Shown: piece by piece, positions 28,357 through 37,967 of the stretch
Layout: the number at the start of each line of letters is the position of its first letter
Position numbering within the stretch: the stretch's first letter is position 1
Source: JBGPTK01 sp963797765
GTDB lineage: Bacteria > Acidobacteriota > Terriglobia > Acidiferrales > UBA7541
Direction: 5' to 3'
Length of the DNA: 64,000 nt
Assembly (NCBI GenBank): GCA_963797765.1
Contig: CAWCQU010000003.1
Location: forward strand, 62,001 to 126,000
Made by a program: the position numbers and the translations under genes
Notes under the pieces: generated by a model
What the model was told of the DNA's origin: nothing
Databases searched by the model: none
The model's input: the letters and a program-made list of their open reading frames with translations, nothing else

Positions 28357-28688
28357 GACCGAGCGTTTGAGTGGGCACCCTGCCTCCCTGAAGCGGTCGG
28401 GGAGTTCGGAGTAGCGAATCATGGTCGCGGTACGAGGCCGAAGAGATGGATGGTGGAGCGGACGGAATCCACCGGTCGATTCTGAAAACGAGTGAGGTAT
28501 TGGCAAAAGGCTCTGGTAGAAAAGATAAAAGCACCAACCGACTGCGACGAACACGCAGTTACGGATTTGTATCACTTGACAGAGTTCAATTAGTCAGAAA
28601 CGGGATGACGGAAAAATCGGGGCGTTGGTTGCCAATTGCGCGGAAAAGCGGGGCGCGGCTGAAGCCGGCCCCCCACAAGAGCACGGAG
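28357..28688. other. Non-coding tail after the transposase remnant
   Basis: About 330 bases with no gene. The first part may be the right end of the decayed IS110 element. At 28655-28680 it carries a REP-like palindrome of the GGGGCGCGGCTGAAGCCGG type next to the HD-GYP gene end. Confidence 0.45.
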
Positions 28689-30464
28689 CTAGGCTTCGAC
28701 GAGGACGGCGGTGATGCGGATGCGGCCGGATTGCACGCCGCTTTCCAGGGCGTCGGCAACCGAGGGATCGAATTTAGTGCCGGAGAGTTGGCGGACGCGC
28801 TTGATGGCGAAATCGATGTCCATGGCGGTCTGATAGGGGCGATTGGTGGTCATGGCGTCAAAGGTATCGGCGACGGCGATGATGCGGGCCATCAAGGGAA
28901 TATCCTCGGCGCGCAGGCCGTAGGGATAGCCGCGGCCGTCAAGATGCTCGTGGTGGAGCTCGATGCCGGGGAGCATTTCTTTCAACTGGGCGACGGGACG
29001 CATGATATTGGCGCCTTTTACCGGGTGCTGCTTCATGATTTCGAATTCTTCGTCGGTCAGGCTTCCAGGTTTTTTCAATACGCGGTCGTCCACGCCAATT
29101 TTGCCTACGTCATGGAGCAGCGCGGAAATGTGCAGGCGGTCGAGGTCCTCGGCGCTCAAGCCCAAATTTTCGCCGATGATCACGGAATATTTCGCGACGC
29201 GGCTGGAATGGCCTCGCGTGTAGGGATCCTTTTCGTCGATGGCCGCGGAAAGCATTTGGATCGAGCCGAGGAAGAGATCGCGATTTTCCTGGGCGGCCTG
29301 CTTCAATTGTTCGACGTATTGCTCGATGTCGCCAGCCATGTTGTTGAAGGTGATGGCCAACTCACTGATCTCGGCGGCGCCGCGGACAGCTACGCGCTCG
29401 TGAAATTCCGCGCGGCTGATGGCGCGCGTGGAAACGACCAGCTCGCGAATCGGAGTGGTGATGCCGACGGCGAACAAATATCCAAAGACGAGCGCCATCA
29501 AACTGACCACCAGGACGAAGCGGAGCGCCTGGGTATTGAGTTCGCTGACACCGGCATCAATGCGCGCTTTTTCCAGGCTGCGCTGGGCGATCACGGCCCA
29601 CCGCAATTCCGGTATCGTGCTGTAAGTCCCGATCATTTCCACCGGGCCGCCATGCTCTGCCAAACTAAAGTGAACGGTTTCCGTGGCGCGAAGTTCCTGA
29701 GGAAAATCGCGGAACTGTTGGGCGACGGGCGAAGTGGTGCTGACGTCGCGGCCGGGCACCATCTCGCTGGAATTGGGATGGACGACGATGTGGCCATCCG
29801 AATCCACAATGTAGACAGTGCGATCGCGAATGCTGGAATCCTTGAGGCGGTCCAGCACATGCTTCAAGGAGACTACCGCCGCCAACATACCCGTGAATTG
29901 GCCATCGGACATGAGGGGAACCGCCATCACAAAAGCGGGCCGATCGTCGGGCCCTACCGCGAATGTTTCGCTGGTGGAATTCAGCTGCTGGAAACTGGCA
30001 GTAAATGCCCGCTTGAGCGCTTTGTCGACGAACGGATCCTGATCGGCTTTGAAGCTTTGCACGGAAACGCCCCGGGCGCCTTTATTGACCACGGTGACGT
30101 AAAGCAGATCGGGATTATTCTCGATGAAATTCTGCAGGAGCCGCGTCAATTGGGGAGTATGGGCGGGATCGTCGACGTCGGTGATCCAGCCGGTAAGTGC
30201 CATCACCTGCCGCTGGGTAATTAACTGTTGGCGGATGCTGGTTTCAAATTGCAGGGTCTCTTCGGCGACGGAACGGGTAATTTCTGTCTGTTGCACGCGT
30301 TCGGTGTCTTGCAGCTTTTCCTTGCTGATGCGCAGCACCTGGCGGTAGTAGAGCCACAGGGGAACGACGCTGGTCAGCAGAAGCGCGCCCAGCACAATCC
30401 AAAGAATCCGCAAGCCTCGCGGAGACGTTTGGCGGATCGATTGTGATAGTTCGCCCAGTCGCAC
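28689..30464 (-). CDS. Membrane HD-GYP phosphodiesterase with Cache and HAMP domains
   Basis: A signalling protein of about 590 residues. An N-terminal membrane helix (ILWIVLGALLLTSVVPLWLYY) is followed by an extracytoplasmic double Cache region (about 60-320), a second helix, and HAMP (ITTPIRELVVSTRAISRAEF). The C-terminal HD-GYP domain carries GHSSRVAKYSVIIGENLGL, SALLHDVGKIGVDD and HHEHLDGRGYP, all metal and substrate residues intact. Such proteins usually cleave cyclic di-GMP. The frame opens at 30581, but the GTG at 30464, with GGGGTG upstream, gives a normal start directly before the membrane helix. Confidence 0.88.
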   Translation of the reverse strand: MRLGELSQSIRQTSPRGLRILWIVLGALLLTSVVPLWLYYRQVLRISKEKLQDTERVQQTEITRSVAEETLQFETSIRQQLITQRQVMALTGWITDVDDPAHTPQLTRLLQNFIENNPDLLYVTVVNKGARGVSVQSFKADQDPFVDKALKRAFTASFQQLNSTSETFAVGPDDRPAFVMAVPLMSDGQFTGMLAAVVSLKHVLDRLKDSSIRDRTVYIVDSDGHIVVHPNSSEMVPGRDVSTTSPVAQQFRDFPQELRATETVHFSLAEHGGPVEMIGTYSTIPELRWAVIAQRSLEKARIDAGVSELNTQALRFVLVVSLMALVFGYLFAVGITTPIRELVVSTRAISRAEFHERVAVRGAAEISELAITFNNMAGDIEQYVEQLKQAAQENRDLFLGSIQMLSAAIDEKDPYTRGHSSRVAKYSVIIGENLGLSAEDLDRLHISALLHDVGKIGVDDRVLKKPGSLTDEEFEIMKQHPVKGANIMRPVAQLKEMLPGIELHHEHLDGRGYPYGLRAEDIPLMARIIAVADTFDAMTTNRPYQTAMDIDFAIKRVRQLSGTKFDPSVADALESGVQSGRIRITAVLVEA

Positions 30465-30616
30465 GTGTACACCCCAACTGAAAAAGGGTAGCGAAGCAAA
30501 ACGACGGATACAACGGGACCTCGGTACTATTGGTGCCGCATTTGCCACGGGCGAACGGGAAGGGTGTGCTGTAATGCGCAAATCCTGGGAGAGCGGACAG
30601 AAGGCGTTCTTGGCAA

Positions 30617-31622
30617 TTATTCCTGCTTCAAGGGGCGTTCCATCAGCTCGCGTATGGCGTCGCGAGGCGAGCGATCCTGGTAGAGAACCGCATACATTTG
30701 TTCGGTGATGGGCATTTCGATCTTAAGGCGCTGGGCAAGTTGCCGCGTTGCGGCGGTGGTTCCCACGCCTTCGGCGATCATGCGCATCGAGCCGGTAATT
30801 TCCTGGAGCTTGCGGCCTTTGCCGAGTTCGACCCCGACGGTGCGGTTGCGGCTCAGGTCTCCTGTGCAGGTGAGCACCAGGTCGCCCATTCCGGCTAGGC
30901 CCGCAAGCGTTTCAGCTCGAGCGCCCAAGGCGCAGGCCAGGCGCGTCATCTCGGAAAGGCCACGAGTGATCAGGGCAGCCATGGTGTTGTGGCCGAATCC
31001 CAGGCCTTCGGAAACTCCCGCCGCGATGGCAATCACATTTTTCACTGAGCCGCCAAGCTCGACGCCCGCAACGTCATCATTGGAATAAAGACGCAGCGTG
31101 GGGCCGGAGAATTCGGCTTGCACTTCGGACGCGAATTCGTTGTTCGAAGAAGCGATCACAATCGCCGTGGGATCGCCGCGAGCCACTTCGCGCGCGAAGG
31201 ACGGGCCGGAAAGAGCGGCGATTCGAGGGAGAAATTTGGAGCGAGACTACTTGTTCGATCACTTGCGACATGCGCAGGAGGGTTTCGGGTTCGAGGCCTT
31301 TGGTCGCGCTGACGATGATCGCTTGCCGCGAAAGATGCGGCAGCATGGCGGTATACATGCGGCGGGCGTGGGAAGAGGGCATTACGCCAAGCACGATGTC
31401 GGCGTCATGGATGGCTTCACGCCAGTCCTGGGTGATTTGGAGATCGCGTGGGACTTCGACACCCGGTAGAAAGACTTCGTTGATGCAGCGGGCGCGGAGG
31501 GAATCGGCAACTTCTTGTTCGAAAACCCAAAGGGCGAGGCGGTGGGGCGCGCGGGCTCGCGACAGCACGATTGAGAGGGCCGTGCCCCAGCTTCCGGCGC
31601 CGATGATGGCGATTTTTTTCAT
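30617..31622 (-). CDS. gpsA: NAD(P)-dependent glycerol-3-phosphate dehydrogenase, one frame break
   Basis: GpsA makes sn-glycerol 3-phosphate, the backbone for phospholipids. The N-terminal Rossmann motif IAIIGAGSWGTALSIVLSR follows the start at 31622. At about 31225-31240 one extra base in an A/T run shifts the frame just before GPSFAREVARGDP. The C-terminal half then carries the substrate lysine region (GGSVKNVIAIAAG), MAALITRGLSEM, and GMGDLVLTCTGDLSRNRTVG. Full length is about 334 residues when read through. PlsY, which uses its product, is the next gene upstream. Confidence 0.92.
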
Positions 31623-31787
31623 AGGATTAAGACCAGCGCTCGAGCAAAGCACAGGTGCGTGATGCTAGTTTGTTTCTGGATCCCTCGCGTTGCTCGGAAT
31701 GACTCCTTAAGGCCACAGCGCACCTCGCTTGGGATGACTGCTTCATCTGAGGCCGCGCGATATTTGCGAACTGAATGAGCATGCCAG

Positions 31788-32411
31788 TCAGCGGAGGAAA
31801 GAGATGCGATTTTCGGTTCCGTTGATCAGGCGCTCGACGTTGGCGCTGTGTTTCAGAATCACCAGCACGGAGATAATGACAGCGCCGAACGAAACGATGT
31901 TGGGCGGAGCGTGTCCGGGCGCGTACAAAACATAGAGAAGCATGGGCATCGCGGCCGCCGCGATGATTGAGCCTAGCGAGACGTAGCGCCAAAAGACAAC
32001 CACGATGATCCACACGACTGCCGCGGCCAACACTGCTTGAGAGCATATCGGAATAAAGACGCCCAGGCCCGTGGCGACGCCTTTGCCGCCATGAAATTTC
32101 AGCCATACAGGAAACAAATGGCCGAGAACTGCGAGGAGCGCTGCGAGAATCATCCAGCGGATGTTTCCATTGGTCCAGCGGCGTGCGACCCAAACGGCGA
32201 AGTAGCCCTTGGCGGCGTCGAGAAGAAGGGTGGCGACGCCTGCGTATACTCCTGCAACGCGGCCCACGTTGGTGGCGCCGATATTGCCGCTGCCCGCACC
32301 GCGTACGTCGCGGCCTTCGGTCAGCTTCACGATTAAATATCCAAACGGGATTGAGCCCAGCAGATATGCGATGAGCGGAATCGCCCATTGGGGTGGCGTC
32401 GCCGCGCTCAT
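31788..32411 (-). CDS. plsY: Acyl-phosphate glycerol-3-phosphate acyltransferase PlsY
   Basis: A 207-residue membrane enzyme that transfers an acyl group from acyl-phosphate to glycerol 3-phosphate, the first acylation of phospholipids. Five to six hydrophobic segments are present. The three PlsY motifs are seen: LLGSIPFGYLIVKL with GSGNIGATNVGR (motif 1), GHLFPVWLKFHGGKGVATGLG (motif 2), and the later LVILKHSANVERLINGTE (motif 3). Its start overlaps the thpR stop by four bases. Confidence 0.95.
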   Translation of the reverse strand: MSAATPPQWAIPLIAYLLGSIPFGYLIVKLTEGRDVRGAGSGNIGATNVGRVAGVYAGVATLLLDAAKGYFAVWVARRWTNGNIRWMILAALLAVLGHLFPVWLKFHGGKGVATGLGVFIPICSQAVLAAAVVWIIVVVFWRYVSLGSIIAAAAMPMLLYVLYAPGHAPPNIVSFGAVIISVLVILKHSANVERLINGTENRISFLR

Positions 32412-32971
32412 GCAGCCGTCCTGACGAAATCGAAAGTAGCCAGGCGCGTGTACTCGGCTCCCTCGCGTTTCAAAACGCTCTGATATAAATGAAACTGAGT
32501 GGCTCGCGCCGTACCGAAATCAAAGGGCGCAAGCTGATCGATGGCGGTTTTTAATTTTGCGAGACCTTCTTCGGATTTGATGCGCGCCAGGGTCAAGTGC
32601 GGGCGAAAGGAGCGATTTTCCGCCGCAATTCCGGCCGGTTCGAGAAGGCGTTCGATTTCGCCCGCGATCCCGGCAAGATTCGGCGTAGCTTCGATTCCCG
32701 CCCAGAAAACGCGGGGATGCCTGGCGTTGGGAAAGAAGCCAGTTTCCCGAAAGCTCATCTGGACGGGGGAAGGAGAATGCACTCCGGCAAGAAGGGACTT
32801 CACTTTTTCCACCACTTCGTCCGGAACTTCACCGATAAATTTCAGCGTAATGTGAATTCCTTCCGGGCGCATCCAGCGCGCCCCGCGGCCCAGCTTTTCC
32901 AGTTTCGCAATCAAATCTCCGAGCGCGCGGCGAACATCCTGCGGCACGTCGATGGCGACAAATACACGCAC
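32408..32971 (-). CDS. thpR: RNA 2',3'-cyclic phosphodiesterase (LigT/ThpR)
   Basis: A 187-residue 2H phosphoesterase with the two catalytic HxT motifs, HITLKFIGEV (about residue 45) and HLTLARIKSEEG (about 125). It opens cyclic phosphate ends of RNA; the physiological substrate in most bacteria is not settled. It lies between cinA (four bases upstream) and plsY. Confidence 0.9.
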   Translation of the reverse strand: MRVFVAIDVPQDVRRALGDLIAKLEKLGRGARWMRPEGIHITLKFIGEVPDEVVEKVKSLLAGVHSPSPVQMSFRETGFFPNARHPRVFWAGIEATPNLAGIAGEIERLLEPAGIAAENRSFRPHLTLARIKSEEGLAKLKTAIDQLAPFDFGTARATQFHLYQSVLKREGAEYTRLATFDFVRTAA

Positions 32972-32974
32972 ACG

Positions 32975-34228
32975 CTATCCTTTGTTGTGGCCGCCGTACA
33001 GGACATATCTGCGAATCATGTCCAGCGCGGATTGCGACGCCTGCTGGCGAATGCGGTCGCGGTCGCCGGGGTAGCGAAAACGGCGTTCGCGCGCGCCCGT
33101 CTGATCGGCCAGGCCGATGTGAACCGTGCCGACTGGTTTTTCGGGGCTGCCGCCGCCGGGGCCGGCGATTCCTGTAACGCTCAATCCAAGAGTTGCGCCG
33201 GAGCGCTGGCGCACGCCTTCGGCCATGGCCAGAGCGACTTCGGAGCTGACCGCGCCTTTGGCTTCGATTAATTCCGCCGGCACGTCCACCCAGGCGGTTT
33301 TCAAATCATTTCCGTAGCTCACCACTCCGCCGCGAAAGTAGGCCGAGCTTCCTGCCAGGCTGGTGAGCCGCTGGGCGAGAAGACCTCCGGTGCAGCTTTC
33401 CGCGGTGGCAATTGTGGCCTGATTGAAAATCAACGAACTGGCGACCACTTCTTCCATCGATTCGCCGGTAGTGGTGAATACGTTTTCGCCCAGGGCCATG
33501 GCGAAGCGCTGGACGATTTCATCGAGCAATTTCTGCGCTTCCTCGGGGTCGCTGGACCACAGGCGCGGATGAAGCTGGATTTCGCCGGGCGAGGCGAGAA
33601 TCGTGGTTTCAACTCCCGCGTACTGCGTGTAGATGGGCGCGACGCGTTGCTCGGCTTCCGATTCCGACATTCCTGCGATGCGCACTTCCCGCGTAAATAA
33701 GCGCACGTCCGGCGCGCGCTTCGAAAGGCGCGGGCTCACTTCTTCTTTAAACATGGGCTCGAGTTCGACGGGCGGGCCGGGAAGCAGGACGACGATTCGG
33801 CCGCCGGCTTCCAGCCAGAGTCCGGGAGCGGTGCCGCGCGGATTGGGGAGAACGGTCGCTCCTTCGGGCACCATAGCCTGGCGAATATTCACTTCGGCCA
33901 TCTTGCGGCCGTAGCGTTCGAAGCGCTTTTCGATGGCGCGGAGAATTTCTTCGTCGCGAATCAGCCTGCGGCCGAGCAGGTCGGCGACGGCTTCGCGAGT
34001 CAGGTCGTCGGCGGTGGGGCCGAGGCCGCCGCTGGAAACCACCAGTTCCACGCGCTCCAGCGCTTCACCGAAGGCGGAACGGATTAAGGCGAAATCGTCC
34101 GCCACCACCGATTTGCGCATCAGCCGAATCCCAAGCAGATTGAGCTGCGACGTCAGGAAAAGCGAATTCGTATCCACACGAAACGGAGTGAGGAGTTCCG
34201 ATCCGACGGCGATGATCTCGGCTTTCAT
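32975..34228 (-). CDS. cinA: CinA-family nicotinamide-nucleotide amidohydrolase
   Basis: A 417-residue two-domain CinA. The N-terminal MoeA-like domain (1-170) has VVSSGGLGPTADDLTREAVAD. The C-terminal amidase domain (about 255-410) has ATAESCTGGLLAQRLTSLAGSSAYFRGG, followed by GLSVTGIAGPGGGSPEKPVGTV. The full-length form recycles pyridine nucleotides (NMN deamidase, ADP-ribose pyrophosphatase) and is linked to competence in some Gram-positives. First gene of a cinA-thpR-plsY run. Confidence 0.93.
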   Translation of the reverse strand: MKAEIIAVGSELLTPFRVDTNSLFLTSQLNLLGIRLMRKSVVADDFALIRSAFGEALERVELVVSSGGLGPTADDLTREAVADLLGRRLIRDEEILRAIEKRFERYGRKMAEVNIRQAMVPEGATVLPNPRGTAPGLWLEAGGRIVVLLPGPPVELEPMFKEEVSPRLSKRAPDVRLFTREVRIAGMSESEAEQRVAPIYTQYAGVETTILASPGEIQLHPRLWSSDPEEAQKLLDEIVQRFAMALGENVFTTTGESMEEVVASSLIFNQATIATAESCTGGLLAQRLTSLAGSSAYFRGGVVSYGNDLKTAWVDVPAELIEAKGAVSSEVALAMAEGVRQRSGATLGLSVTGIAGPGGGSPEKPVGTVHIGLADQTGARERRFRYPGDRDRIRQQASQSALDMIRRYVLYGGHNKG

Positions 34229-34307
34229 CCGTAAATTTTGTACACGATATGGCGCAGTCAGAGCAAGCTATAGACGAACGGTATGTTTTCCGCTGCGCAT
34301 GAGAGTG

Positions 34308-35594
34308 CTAGTGGCTGGGCGCGACGATCACTTTGCCCTGGAAGATCACGGCTTTTACCGACTTTAGGCTTTTGATGTCAGCGAGCGGGTCGCCTTCGAC
34401 TGCGATCAGGCTGGCTTCTTTGCCTGCTTCGAGAGTGCCTAGCTGGGTGAGGCCGAGCAGATCGGCGGAATGCTTGGTGCCGGCGGTCAGGGCCTGTTGC
34501 GGCGTCATTCCGTATTTTACTTCGGTAATCACTTCGTCGAGCACCGTGCCTTTGCCGGGCTCGTAGGACATATCCGACCCGGCCGCAATGATTACGCCGT
34601 TGTGCAGTCCCAGTTGGAAGCTGGGAAAATGCTTCACGGCCAGTTCGCGCGCTTTGCGCAGCATGAAATCGGGAAGTTTGTCTTTTTCGCCGTTTTCCAG
34701 AATATTGTCGACGATGTAGACGGTGGGGACGAAAACGACTTTGTGGCTCTTCATGTAGTCCACGGCTTCCTGATCGAGTTCCGAGCCATGCTCGATGGAA
34801 TCGACTCCGGCATGCAACGCGTCGAGAACCGTCATCAGATTTTCCACGTGCGCGGCCACTTTGATGTGGTCCATGTGCGCTTGCTGGACGATCACTTTCA
34901 TTTCCTCGGGCGAAACTTGCTCGGCGCTGGGCGAATCGAGCGGCGAGCCAACGCCGCCCGACGCCAGAATCTTGATTACTTTCGCGCCATATTTCACTTG
35001 CAGGTGGACGGCTTGTTCGGCGTCGGCCGGCGAATTCACGAAGCCGTGCAGCGGCGTGTAGTAATCGCCGAAGGGAGAATCGGAAGGATAGGTCCAGAAA
35101 TCGCCGTGTCCGCCGATGATGGAAATCGCGTGGCCCGCGGGAATGATGTGCGGGCCGGGAATCGTGCCTTCGTCAATTGCATTGGCAAGGGCGACGTCAA
35201 TAAAGCCGTTGCTGCCGAGGATGCGCATGGCCACCACGCCGGAATTGAGCGCGTAGCTCACCGCCTTCGAAGCGCGCAGAGCGGCGAGCGGGACGGAAGG
35301 AGATGCGGTGCGGGCGCCGGTCCAGAGATGCGTGTGCGCGTCCACAAGGCCGGGAAGGACGGTGTAGTGGGAGTAGTCCAATTGCTCCGCGCCCGCCGGG
35401 ACTTCCAGATTTTTTCCGACAGCGGTGATTTTTCCGTCGGTCATGATGATTTCCGCGCCGTCAATGGGAGGCTTTTCGGCGTCGACAATCAATTTACCGG
35501 CGCGAATGAAAAGAATTTTGTGCGTTTCCGGCGCTGCCGCCAGCGCCGACGAAACGGCTAACAGGACCGCAAGAAAAAGAACGATGCGCTTCAT
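34308..35594 (-). CDS. Secreted imidazolonepropionase-like amidohydrolase
   Basis: A 428-residue metal-dependent amidohydrolase with an N-terminal signal peptide (MKRIVLFLAVLLAVSSALAAA). The start at 35594 follows a GGGGG ribosome site. Metal ligands are seen in VDAHTHLWTG (HxH), the lysine in GAKVIKILASGG, histidines in VAAHVENL and DSIEHG, and the catalytic Asp in AGSDMSYEPG. Relatives hydrolyse cyclic imides or dipeptides with C-terminal Arg/Lys or Pro; the substrate is unknown. Export suggests a periplasmic role. Confidence 0.87.
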   Translation of the reverse strand: MKRIVLFLAVLLAVSSALAAAPETHKILFIRAGKLIVDAEKPPIDGAEIIMTDGKITAVGKNLEVPAGAEQLDYSHYTVLPGLVDAHTHLWTGARTASPSVPLAALRASKAVSYALNSGVVAMRILGSNGFIDVALANAIDEGTIPGPHIIPAGHAISIIGGHGDFWTYPSDSPFGDYYTPLHGFVNSPADAEQAVHLQVKYGAKVIKILASGGVGSPLDSPSAEQVSPEEMKVIVQQAHMDHIKVAAHVENLMTVLDALHAGVDSIEHGSELDQEAVDYMKSHKVVFVPTVYIVDNILENGEKDKLPDFMLRKARELAVKHFPSFQLGLHNGVIIAAGSDMSYEPGKGTVLDEVITEVKYGMTPQQALTAGTKHSADLLGLTQLGTLEAGKEASLIAVEGDPLADIKSLKSVKAVIFQGKVIVAPSH

Positions 35595-36059
35595 GAATTC
35601 CCCCAAATATCCAATATCCAATGTAGGAGCAGACTTTAGTTTACCCTGAGCTTCGAAGGGCCGCGCCCTTCTGGCTTTGGTTCCTTCACAACCGCTCGCC
35701 TACGCACATCGCGTAACGAACGCGTTCCCGGCGATGATTCAGATTTGTGAGAGGAGAGTATGGCGAGTAAGCGATGAAGTCAATCACGACATGAATTGGA
35801 TTTGATCTCGACATTATTTTCGGTTGGGTGTCGCACCTACGGTGCTAGGGACTCCATACGCAATCTTTCCCCGCCCTCGCGGGTCGGGGCTAACTTCTGT
35901 CGCGCCTATGGCGCTGGGTGGAATCGGAAGAGCGCCAGGCTCGGAGGGATGGGTGGGTTCGGAACGAAGTGAATGTTGGATCCCGGGTGAAATAAAAGGG
36001 CAGGCTTGGAAGGATATGTAGGTTGGGAACGAAGAGAATGCTGGAGTTGGGTGAAAAGG
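35595..36059. repeat. Non-coding region with direct repeats and small palindromes
   Basis: No gene is seen. Two copies of a TCGCRCCTAYGGYGCTRGG palindrome lie at about 35831-35850 and 35900-35918. Two about 50-base imperfect direct repeats (35942-35992 and 36008-36055) share GGAACGAAG followed by GAATG. A GAAGGG/CCCTTC hairpin is at 35655-35671. The overall look is of piled-up short palindromic mobile or structural elements. Confidence 0.6.
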
Positions 36060-37103
36060 CTAGACCGGAAGCGGAAGGCCTTCGACGTCCCAGTGCAGTT
36101 CGTAAACGGCGCTGGTGGTGGCGACGACTGCGCGGCGTTCGGGCGTGAGCGCCAATCCGACGAGATTCAGGCCGGAGAGAACGATTTCGGCTTGGCCCGC
36201 GGGAGTGATGCGTACGATGCCGCGCTTGCCGGAGTAGGAAGCGCAGACGTATAAGTTGCCAGCGCGGTCAAAGGCCAGTCCTTGCGGACGGCCGAGGCCG
36301 CGGAAAAAGGCGGAGACTTCTCCGGCCGGAGTTATTTTGAAAACGCGATCGAAGCTGGAAATTGTGGGGCCGGTGACGTGGAGATCGCCCGCCGGGCTGA
36401 ATGCCAAATGGTAAGCGGCCATGGACGGCTCAAGCGTCGCAAAAACAAAAATTTCGCGGTGCGGGCTGATTTTGAAAATTGTGCCGCTGCGGTCGCCGAT
36501 GTAGAGATTCTCATCACGATCGAAAGCTATGCCGGTAGCGATGCCCATTCCTTCAATCCAGCGCTGGCTGCGGCCTTCGGGCGTGACGCGATAAATGGTG
36601 CCGTCATGGCGGCAGGAAACGAACAGCACTCCGGTGCGATCGAGCGCCAGGCCAGTGGGGTTCATCAGTTCCGTGACGAAGGGCTTCACCACACGATTGG
36701 TGGTGATGCGATAGAGCGAGACGGGAACTTTTTGCCCGCGCTGGCCGCTATAGGTAACGTATACATTTCCGGCATTGTCGACAGCCGGATTCGAGACCGG
36801 ATGCAGGTTATCCGCGAGTTGTTGGCCCAGCGCGATGGGGAAAGGCTGGCTTTCTACCGCGCCCGTTTGTATGCGAACGCTGCCGCCCGAAGCTCCTTCG
36901 GGCACGCGCGCAAGCAGGTAGCTATCCGCGCAGACGATCAGGCTGGCTTCCGCCTCGCCGAAGCGCACTTGCGGGCGCGCATGATTCCGTCCGGCAAATC
37001 CGCTGCCGTGAATGGCGATTTCTCCGCCCGCAAGCGCGGCCGCGGGCTTGATGCTTTCGATGCGCGGGATGCCGTCTGACTTCAATTGAGGTCCCTGAGC
37101 CAT
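36060..37103 (-). CDS. IPT/TIG and NHL-repeat beta-propeller protein
   Basis: A 347-residue protein. Residues about 10-85 form an IPT/TIG immunoglobulin-like domain (PRIESIKPAAALAGGEIAIHGSGFAG). The rest is a six-bladed NHL-type propeller of repeats such as NPTGLALDRTGVLFVSCRHDGTIYRVTPEG, RPQGLAFDRAGNLYVCAS and ATGIAFDRDENLYIGDRSGTIFKI. No signal peptide is visible from the ATG at 37103, which overlaps the pgpA stop by one base. Such propellers bind proteins or ligands; no enzyme motif is seen. Genetic linkage suggests co-expression with pgpA only. Confidence 0.8.
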   Translation of the reverse strand: MAQGPQLKSDGIPRIESIKPAAALAGGEIAIHGSGFAGRNHARPQVRFGEAEASLIVCADSYLLARVPEGASGGSVRIQTGAVESQPFPIALGQQLADNLHPVSNPAVDNAGNVYVTYSGQRGQKVPVSLYRITTNRVVKPFVTELMNPTGLALDRTGVLFVSCRHDGTIYRVTPEGRSQRWIEGMGIATGIAFDRDENLYIGDRSGTIFKISPHREIFVFATLEPSMAAYHLAFSPAGDLHVTGPTISSFDRVFKITPAGEVSAFFRGLGRPQGLAFDRAGNLYVCASYSGKRGIVRITPAGQAEIVLSGLNLVGLALTPERRAVVATTSAVYELHWDVEGLPLPV

Positions 37104-37741
37104 CACATTCCCAAGGCTCTTGCGAGCCACAAACCGAGCGCGGCATAAACGCCTGCGATCCAGTCGTCTGCCATGATACCCCATCCGCCGGGCAGAGATT
37201 CAGCTTGCCGCGCGGGGAAAGGCTTCCAGATGTCGAATAGCCGGAAAAGTATAAAACCCAGCAGCACATATTTCCAGTTCAGTAGCCGCAACAGGAAAAG
37301 CGAATTGTAGCCCAGAAAGTCTGGATTTCTAGTTACGGATGCCGGATACCAAACCGCAGCCAAACCAAGCAGCAAAGTAATACTCATGCCGGAGACTTCG
37401 TCGATCACAACGAACTGAGGGTCTGCTTGCCCGATCGACCGGGCCACACGCCCGGATACGATTACTCCGATGACCGCAATTATGATGGACACTAGGACTT
37501 CGACGTAAAGCAGCAGATGCAAGCCCATCCGAAGGAGCCACGGGAATGAGTTCCAAATTATCGAAAACATCGAGCCCTGCGGGTGCACAAATGGAACAGC
37601 CAAAAACAAGGTGAGAAGCAAACCACCCAGCGCGCCGAATGTGCCTGGGGCTTTCGGTAGAAAGCCGAGGCCGCAGGCTGTGGCGAGAAAAAATGAAAGG
37701 TGCGGCTTGCGCGGTGGACCAGGCGTGGAAGATTCAGTCAT
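37103..37741 (-). CDS. pgpA: Phosphatidylglycerophosphatase A
   Basis: A 212-residue membrane phosphatase that makes phosphatidylglycerol from its phosphate. Family motifs are all present: GLGFLPKAPGTFGALGGLL, FVVIDEVSGMSITLL, FRLFDIWKPFP, and LPGGWGIMADDWIAGVYAAL. A region between residues 50 and 85 is longer than in E. coli PgpA. Its start overlaps yacG by eight bases. Confidence 0.92.
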   Translation of the reverse strand: MTESSTPGPPRKPHLSFFLATACGLGFLPKAPGTFGALGGLLLTLFLAVPFVHPQGSMFSIIWNSFPWLLRMGLHLLLYVEVLVSIIIAVIGVIVSGRVARSIGQADPQFVVIDEVSGMSITLLLGLAAVWYPASVTRNPDFLGYNSLFLLRLLNWKYVLLGFILFRLFDIWKPFPARQAESLPGGWGIMADDWIAGVYAALGLWLARALGM

Positions 37742-37946
37742 CGAGTTCTTCGGGCTGCGAGGAGTGCGGAGCTTCGGGCGGAGAATCTTCGGACGCCGAT
37801 TCGTCGAGCGCGGGATCGGAGATTACATATTTTTCGCTGGCCCAATTGCCGAGATCGAACAGCCGGCAGCGCTCGCTGCAAAAAGGGAAGTCCGCGGCCG
37901 TCTCGGAGTCCGTGGGCTTGTGGCAGATGGGGCAGCTCCAAATCAT
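37734..37946 (-). CDS. yacG: YacG-like zinc-binding protein
   Basis: A 70-residue protein with four zinc cysteines in the YacG spacing: CPIC near the start, then CSERC about 15 residues later. An acidic tail (SASEDSPPEAPH, EELDD) follows. E. coli YacG binds and inhibits DNA gyrase. The ATG at 37946 puts the zinc finger at the N-terminus as in relatives; another ATG lies six codons upstream at 37964. Confidence 0.85.
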   Translation of the reverse strand: MIWSCPICHKPTDSETAADFPFCSERCRLFDLGNWASEKYVISDPALDESASEDSPPEAPHSSQPEELDD

Positions 37947-37967
37947 GCGGAGAAAACCTCGCAAGAA

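Noticed and set aside
28446..30224. 592-codon forward frame opposite the HD-GYP gene
   Set aside because: The reverse strand has complete Cache, HAMP and HD-GYP motifs; the forward product has no recognisable domain.
35821..36059. CRISPR array
   Set aside because: Only two imperfect long repeats, no regular spacers, no cas genes anywhere in the window.
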